The notes under the pieces: model-generated
Databases searched by the model: none
What the model was told of the DNA's origin: nothing
What the model saw: the letters and a program-made list of their open reading frames with translations, nothing else
Translations under genes and position numbers: made by a program
NCBI GenBank assembly: GCA_948525355.1
Contig: CAOSOP010000026.1
Location: 1 to 10,786 of the forward strand
From: an uncultured Bacilli bacterium
Lineage (GTDB): Bacteria; Bacillota_I; Bacilli_A; RFN20; CAG-288
DNA length: 10,786 nt
Reading direction: 5' to 3'
In this document: piece after piece, positions 7,067 to 10,786 of the stretch
How the letters are laid out: each line of letters opens with the position of its first letter
Numbering within the stretch: the stretch's first letter is position 1

Positions 7067-7963
7067 TTATTTTTCCCAATTGGGATTTCTTGCCAATTCG
7101 CGAATATAATCTTTAACTTTTCTGCTTATATCAGCTCTACTTAAAGCATAATCAATTGTTGCTTTAACATAACCAAATTTATCACCAACATCATATCTAG
7201 TTCCCATAAAGTCACATGCATAAACAGGTTGATGATGCATCAATTCTCTAATTGCATCAGTTAATTGTATTTCACCATTCTTTCCCGGCTCAGTTTTACT
7301 TAAAATTGAGAATATTTCAGGTGTTAAGATATATCTTCCTAAAACTGCATAATCACTAGCAGCTTTATCTATATCTGGTTTTTCAACCATATCAACAACT
7401 TTGAATAATCTCTTTCCATCTTTAACTTCTCTACTAGGAGTAACAATACCATATTTATTAACTTCTGTATGAAGAACTTCTTGAACACCAAGTATAGAGC
7501 AATCTTTTTGTGCATAAGAGTCTACAAGTTGTAAAAGTGCAGGCTTTCCCTGACTGACTACCATATCATCGCCTAATAATACTGCAAATGGTTCATTGCC
7601 GACAAAAGTTTGAGCACATAAAATAGCATGACCCAATCCACGTGGCTCTTTTTGTCTAACATAGTGAATATTTGCAAGCGAAGCAATTTGTCTTATTAAG
7701 TCTACCAATTCACCTTTTCCTGCTTCTTTAAGACGCATTTCAAGTTCATAATTCAAATCAAAATAGTTTTCCATTGAATGTTTGTTTGAATTAGTAATGA
7801 TTAATATTTCATCAATTCCAGACTTTACCGCCTCCTCAACAATGAAATGTATTGTTGGTGTGTCAACTATAGGAAGCATTTCTTTAGGCATTGATTTTGT
7901 TGCTGGTAAGAATCTCGTTCCTAATCCAGCTGCAGGTATAATAGCTTTTTTAACTCTTTGCAT
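7067..7963 (-). CDS. galU: UTP--glucose-1-phosphate uridylyltransferase
   Basis: This cytoplasmic enzyme makes UDP-glucose from UTP and glucose-1-phosphate, the donor for glycolipids, teichoic or capsular glycans and galactose metabolism. The 298-residue length is normal. The nucleotide-binding signature KKAIIPAAGLGTRFLPATKS (5-24) is complete, with MPKEMLP (25-31), RGLGHA (108-113), LLGDD (129-133), VEKP (193-196), GEIQLTD (230-236) and YDVGDKFGY (257-265). The start ATG lies 18 bp after the stop of the upstream lipoprotein gene and is preceded only by a weak purine stretch (GAAAGAA), so translational coupling is likely. It is the last gene of the TM2-lipoprotein-galU operon, which may point to envelope glycan or glycolipid synthesis. 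Confidence 0.96.
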   Translation of the reverse strand: MQRVKKAIIPAAGLGTRFLPATKSMPKEMLPIVDTPTIHFIVEEAVKSGIDEILIITNSNKHSMENYFDLNYELEMRLKEAGKGELVDLIRQIASLANIHYVRQKEPRGLGHAILCAQTFVGNEPFAVLLGDDMVVSQGKPALLQLVDSYAQKDCSILGVQEVLHTEVNKYGIVTPSREVKDGKRLFKVVDMVEKPDIDKAASDYAVLGRYILTPEIFSILSKTEPGKNGEIQLTDAIRELMHHQPVYACDFMGTRYDVGDKFGYVKATIDYALSRADISRKVKDYIRELARNPNWEK

Positions 7964-7981
7964 GGTACTTATTTCTTTCGT

Positions 7982-8599
7982 TTAATTTGTAATTGCGTGA
8001 TAAATAGACATAATAGCGCCGATTTCAACTAATCTTCCTACTTCTTTGATATTGCTACCCTCGGGAGCAACATAATCCCCACTTGACCATAGACTATATG
8101 GACTATCATTTGTACCCTTGTCAAAGGTAAGCGAATCATATCTAACAGTGCATCCTTGTGATGCTGGGTATAAAATCTGATCTGGATTATCAGGATTAGG
8201 AATATTATCACTATGTGCTATCAATGTGTAATAAACTTTTTCAAACTTTAAACCAACAAATAAATTGAAAAAGTCCTGAGATGTTTCTTTTATTATCTTA
8301 ACATCATCTTCTAGCCATTTGTTTTTTGTATAGAGTAAGTTTTTGTTTTCTTCATTCCATCCAATTTGTTTAATAACATTGTCTTCAGCCGTAATCTTAA
8401 CAGAGAAAACAAACTTTTGGTCCTTAATTGTCTCTCCTTCTCTTTTAATAGAAGGGCCTAATTTTGATTGCTTATATTCGCCAACCAAATCCCCAGTATA
8501 ATTAAGTCTTAATTTGCGTGGACTTGTTTTGCCTGTACAAGAAGAACAAAGTGATAAAAGTGGAAGTGCAGCAAATAAGAAAGATTTTCTTAGTTTCAT
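7982..8599 (-). CDS. Putative lipoprotein of unknown function
   Basis: This is a 205-residue protein with a type II-like signal sequence: basic MKLRK, a hydrophobic stretch (residues 6-17), then LCSSC, with Cys21 the likely lipidated residue. The -3 position is Cys rather than the usual Leu/Val, so the lipobox is atypical; Cys18 is a less likely alternative. The mature part is soluble and mixed in charge, with KFVFSVKITAEDN, PASQGCTVRYDS and a C-terminal helix. I do not recognise a family. A degenerate FMN-binding-like or other extracytoplasmic fold is possible but unsupported. The ATG directly follows the TAA of the TM2 gene (TAAATG), and its ribosome site AAAGGAGA lies inside that gene's last codons. 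The two are therefore co-transcribed and probably coupled. Confidence 0.75.
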   Translation of the reverse strand: MKLRKSFLFAALPLLSLCSSCTGKTSPRKLRLNYTGDLVGEYKQSKLGPSIKREGETIKDQKFVFSVKITAEDNVIKQIGWNEENKNLLYTKNKWLEDDVKIIKETSQDFFNLFVGLKFEKVYYTLIAHSDNIPNPDNPDQILYPASQGCTVRYDSLTFDKGTNDSPYSLWSSGDYVAPEGSNIKEVGRLVEIGAIMSIYHAITN

Positions 8600-9034
8600 T
8601 TAATTTTCTCCTTTATTAAGTTTGTCTAAATCGAATTCCTCAATTTCGACACCCATTGCTTTTCTAAGCTTAACATAATTTAAATGCTTAGTTCTTTTTC
8701 TAATAGTAAACATATCATAAAACCACATAACTAACAAAACACCTAGTGTACAAAGTTTTGTTAATCCAGAACGTTTATCTCCTACATAGAATCTATCAAC
8801 TCCGAATATTCCAAAGATTGATAGCAATTGAGCAATAATAGGTTTTTTAAACTTTTTAATTTGTTCAATAGTTGCATCTATTAATGCCTGATCCTTTGCA
8901 GTTGTTTCCTTGTAGAGTTCTTCAAGCTCAGCAAAATTCTCTCTAGGAAGACATGATTGAGCTATTTTTAGAAGTTGCTCTGCACTCATTGATTTACTTG
9001 AGTTGGTTTTTTTAACAGTATTTTTATCATCCAT
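8600..9034 (-). CDS. TM2-domain membrane protein
   Basis: This 144-residue protein starts with a polar, Lys/Ser-rich segment (1-16) and a probable helical, acidic region (17-60). A TM2 domain follows: first membrane helix at ~65-79, the turn motif DRFYVGDKRSG (80-90) and a second helix at ~91-108, ending WFYDMFTIRKRT. TM2 proteins are small integral membrane proteins of mostly unknown bacterial function. The C-terminal tail is basic then acidic. It is the first gene of the operon with the lipoprotein and galU, so all three probably act at or for the cell envelope. The ribosome site before the ATG at 9032-9034 is weak (GAAAGG, about 13 bp away). Confidence 0.85.
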   Translation of the reverse strand: MDDKNTVKKTNSSKSMSAEQLLKIAQSCLPRENFAELEELYKETTAKDQALIDATIEQIKKFKKPIIAQLLSIFGIFGVDRFYVGDKRSGLTKLCTLGVLLVMWFYDMFTIRKRTKHLNYVKLRKAMGVEIEEFDLDKLNKGEN

Positions 9035-9062
9035 AATTAAATATAAGCCTTTCTTCGTTAAT

Positions 9063-9091
9063 AGTATATCAAAGCGCTTTCTTAAAATAAA
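9063..9091 (-). promoter_or_regulatory. Probable promoter of the TM2-lipoprotein-galU operon with a cre-like palindrome
   Basis: On the minus strand TATACT (9063-9068) and a weak -35 TTTATT (9086-9091) are 17 bp apart. Between them is the perfect 10-bp palindrome AAAGCGCTTT (9071-9080). The 15-mer AAGAAAGCGCTTTGA around it matches the CcpA-site consensus WTGNAANCGNWNNCW except at two positions. A factor bound there would block RNA polymerase. The neighbouring gene encodes a Crh-like HPr relative, the class of co-factor CcpA uses. The palindrome is certain; the operator role is inferred. Confidence 0.5.
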
Positions 9092-9174
9092 CTACTATTT
9101 TTTATTTTCAAAATATTTTATATATCAAAATAGCCCTTCCAATATAAAAATATTGATTTTACACGCTTTTTTTG

Positions 9175-9203
9175 TTGATTTGCTAGCAATAAAAATGTAC
9201 AAT
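9175..9203 (+). promoter_or_regulatory. Promoter of the HPr-like gene
   Basis: A -35 TTGATT (9175-9180), 17-bp spacer and -10 TACAAT (9198-9203) face right. The predicted start near 9210 leaves only about ten untranslated bases before the ATG at 9221, with AGCAGGG as the only possible ribosome site. The leader is unusually short. Confidence 0.65.
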
Positions 9204-9220
9204 ACAAGCAGGGTAAAAAT

Positions 9221-9484
9221 ATGAAAAAAGTAGAGTTAACTATTAATAATCCTCAAGGACTTATATCAAGAAAAGCTGCCGAGCTTGTCGGAGCTGCAAA
9301 TCGATTCAAATCAAATACTATTTTAAAAACTCCATCAGGTGATGAAGCCGATTTAAAATCAATAATGAACGTTTTTGATACTTTGATTAATTTTGGTGAA
9401 ACGTTAATAATCGAAATTGATGGCGTTGATGAGGATGATGCGGCAAGTGCATTTGAAAAACTGATCGCAAACGGAATGTTTTAA
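9221..9484 (+). CDS. HPr-family protein lacking the active-site histidine (Crh-like)
   Basis: This 87-residue protein spans the whole HPr fold. In HPr the GLHARPA motif carries His15, phosphorylated by PTS enzyme I. Here the motif is GLISRKA, so position 15 is Ile and the Pro after the conserved Arg17 is Lys. The regulatory site LKSIMNV is kept, with the Ser at residue 47 (Ser46 in Bacillus numbering). Loss of His with retention of Ser is the pattern of Crh, which HPr kinase phosphorylates on Ser and which then helps CcpA rather than moving sugar phosphate. It is thus unlikely to be a PTS phosphocarrier. It could be a Crh analogue or a divergent scaffold; HPr kinase and CcpA are not in the window. 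The gene is monocistronic, with its own promoter and terminator. Confidence 0.85.
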   Translation: MKKVELTINNPQGLISRKAAELVGAANRFKSNTILKTPSGDEADLKSIMNVFDTLINFGETLIIEIDGVDEDDAASAFEKLIANGMF

Positions 9485-9495
9485 AACGATTAATT

Positions 9496-9523
9496 AATGC
9501 AGTTAATACTGCATTTTTATTTT
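9496..9523 (+). terminator. Rho-independent terminator of the HPr-like gene
   Basis: AATGCAG / CTGCATT form a perfect 7-bp stem with loop TTAATA, followed by TTTT-A-TTTT. It starts 11 bp after the stop codon of the HPr-like gene. It also covers the first ATG of the longest alr reading frame (9497), which supports a later alr start. Confidence 0.8.
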
Positions 9524-9544
9524 GCAATTATCATATTTTTAAAT

Positions 9545-10570
9545 ATGCGAGCCTTTATAACGATAAGTAAAGATAATTTAATTCATAATTATTTCGAAAT
9601 CAAAAGAAATACAAAAAAAGAAATCATGGCTGTAATTAAAGCAAACGCATATGGGCATGGAATAAAAGAAATAAGCAAAGAATTATCCTATATAAACTGT
9701 TACTTTTTTGTCGTCGCAACACTGCAAGAAGCAATAATGACAAGAAAAAATCTTATCTATGCACCAATACTCCTCCTTGAAGATTCAGATGATATTAGAG
9801 TTATGATATCACTAAAAATAACATTAGCCATTACGAATATGACTCAACTTAAAAGAATTATTAATACAAAATATCCACTTATGATTCAAATCTGCATTGA
9901 TACCGATATGAAACGAGATGGACTTGATATTGGTGAATTAAAAGAGGCATTAGAATTAATCAAGTCATCAAAACTTAAACTTGTTGGAATTTATACACAT
10001 CATACAGGAATTAATGAATATAAAAAAGAATGCAATACTTTTATTGACGCTCTAGAAAAATTAAATAACAAAATATTTTTTCATCATAAAGCTAGCAGCA
10101 CAATCATGTTAGAAGATATAAATCAAAATGATAAACATATTAGAATTGGTGGAGCGTTATATGGCTTATGCCAATATGAGAACATCAATTTAAAACAAGT
10201 AATGTCACTTAATGCACCAATTTATAGTGTTAAACCAATTAAAAAAGGTGAAGCTATAGGCTATGATGATGGAAGCAAAGCAGATAGAGATGGAACGATA
10301 ATATCAATTCCATTTGGATATAGTGATGGCTGGCCAAAATACTTAACAATATGTATCTATTATAAAGGTAGAATATTTAAAAGTGTCGGTGGCAGAATGA
10401 TGAACCATACTCTTTTTATAATCGATAATAAATACAATCCTAAAGTTGGTGATTTAGTCGAATTGATTGGTTCACATCTAACAGTTTTTGAATTAGCAAA
10501 AATGTATAACATGATCCCATATGAGGTGACCACAACGCTTTCAGCAAATTTAAAAAGAACTGTTAAATAG
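9545..10570 (+). CDS. alr: Alanine racemase
   Basis: This PLP enzyme interconverts L- and D-alanine, supplying D-Ala for peptidoglycan. With the start at 9545 it is 341 residues (usual 360-390). PLP-lysine motif AVIKANAYGHG (Lys32), CIDTDMKRDG (Arg124), THHTG (~151), IRIGGALYGL (Arg200), the catalytic-tyrosine region AIGYDDG (Tyr240) and IPFGYSDG (255-262) are all present. The usual GRxCMDQ motif is GRMMNHT (283-289), so Cys and Asp are replaced, an unusual change near the substrate entry. The longest frame starts at ATG 9497, but that lies in the preceding terminator and adds a hydrophobic 16-residue extension; MRAFITISKDNL is the normal family start. No clear ribosome site precedes either ATG. 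The gene ends in TAG, directly abutting a GC-rich repeat. Confidence 0.93.
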   Translation: MRAFITISKDNLIHNYFEIKRNTKKEIMAVIKANAYGHGIKEISKELSYINCYFFVVATLQEAIMTRKNLIYAPILLLEDSDDIRVMISLKITLAITNMTQLKRIINTKYPLMIQICIDTDMKRDGLDIGELKEALELIKSSKLKLVGIYTHHTGINEYKKECNTFIDALEKLNNKIFFHHKASSTIMLEDINQNDKHIRIGGALYGLCQYENINLKQVMSLNAPIYSVKPIKKGEAIGYDDGSKADRDGTIISIPFGYSDGWPKYLTICIYYKGRIFKSVGGRMMNHTLFIIDNKYNPKVGDLVELIGSHLTVFELAKMYNMIPYEVTTTLSANLKRTVK

Positions 10571-10654
10571 CTCACCCCCACTCACTATCGCACCACCGAG
10601 GCTGCGACCCCCGGGAGCGGCCGAGGTGGTGCGATAGGGAGTGGGGGTGCGCCA
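10571..10654 (+). repeat. GC-rich palindromic repeat, copy 3
   Basis: This is the best-preserved palindrome of the three. A 25-base left arm (10573-10597) pairs with the right arm (10625-10649) with one mismatch, around a 27-base loop containing GCGACCCCCGGGAGC. It starts on the base after the alr TAG. The repeat's open frame (28 codons, LTPTHYRTTE..., TPGSGRGGAIGSGGAP) is in the alr frame, so TAG read-through would fuse them, though nothing suggests this happens. It runs open into the fragment at 10655. No T-tract follows, so it is not a standard terminator. Confidence 0.88.
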
Positions 10655-10750
10655 GTTCGTTACGAGTTTACCGCTGCTAGCTTTACGACTATTTCACCAT
10701 ATATAGAAACTGGCTACAACTATGGCATGGCACAGCTTAATTCAGAATAA
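10655..10750 (+). pseudogene. 3' fragment of an unrecognised gene fused to repeat copy 3
   Basis: Thirty-one codons in the repeat's open frame begin VRYEFTAASFTTISPYIE and end NYGMAQLNSE before TAA (10748-10750). There is no start codon or ribosome site. The first residues match the fragment after repeat copy 2 (RYEFT versus RYNFT) although codons differ (CGT TAC versus CGA TAT), which suggests protein-level conservation. The rest is unlike the other tail. I recognise no family. Confidence 0.5.
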
Positions 10751-10786
10751 TAAACTAAAGTGTTGCTTATTTTTGAATTAATCCTT

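Noticed and set aside
7782..7985. Plus-strand frame opposite the 5' end of galU.
   Set aside because: It is a shadow of a strongly conserved gene, with no ribosome site.
9003..9224. Plus-strand frame across the TM2/HPr-like intergenic region.
   Set aside because: It covers two promoters, is composed of Phe/Ile/Asn/Lys-rich chance sequence and lacks a ribosome site.
9497..9544. An upstream ATG giving alanine racemase 16 extra residues.
   Set aside because: It lies inside the terminator hairpin of the HPr-like gene, has no ribosome site, and the extension is unlike the family N-terminus.
1974..10570. TGA read as Trp, as in Mollicutes.
   Set aside because: Trp codons inspected are TGG and the long genes are open under the standard code; nothing requires recoding.

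Overview
The window reads as a low-GC, anaerobic Bacillota-type bacterium, probably an uncultured gut Bacilli lineage near Erysipelotrichales or RF39. The evidence is AT-rich coding sequence, strong Shine-Dalgarno sites, a one-chain pyruvate:ferredoxin oxidoreductase, a KSIM-type HPr-family protein and a standard genetic code (TGG for Trp, mostly TAA stops). Alanine racemase and GalU imply a cell wall and UDP-sugar metabolism. The placement is inferred from gene content only.

Left end (1-1920): a 1.56-kb module begins and ends with inverted copies of an ~80-bp, very GC-rich, palindrome-derived repeat. Inside are a run of five TATATAATAAA-like units that includes a good sigma-A promoter, and one gene for an AlbA_2 / GHKL-type ATPase / winged-helix protein. 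Directly after the right-hand repeat comes a promoterless, start-less 3' gene fragment (1564-1920).

Centre (1934-7049): a minus-strand nifJ-type pyruvate:ferredoxin oxidoreductase gene with its own terminator is followed by a region of decay. This holds a broken AAA ATPase (DUF4143-type) with two nonsense codons, a frameshift and a large internal deletion, but with an intact-looking promoter and a structured leader. It also holds a smaller scrap of a second ATPase of the same family.

Right part (7067-10570): a minus-strand operon runs TM2-domain membrane protein, then putative lipoprotein, then galU, and ends in a terminator. Divergent from it is a small HPr-family gene whose active-site His15 position is Ile while the regulatory serine is kept, as in Crh. 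A cre-like palindrome sits in the opposite promoter, between these two units. Alanine racemase follows on the plus strand.

Right end (10571-10786): a third copy of the GC-rich repeat abuts the alr stop codon and again runs into a 3' gene fragment.

The most interesting signal is the repeat family. All three copies are open in the same relative reading frame and would encode a Gly-rich peptide (core TPGSGRGG). Differences between copies 2 and 3 in the 3' half are mainly synonymous. Both copies whose downstream side is visible continue in frame into an RYxFT motif and then into unrelated C-terminal tails. This resembles a set of exchangeable 3' cassettes or a shufflon-like arrangement more than a simple intergenic repeat, but no full-length recipient gene or recombinase is in the window.
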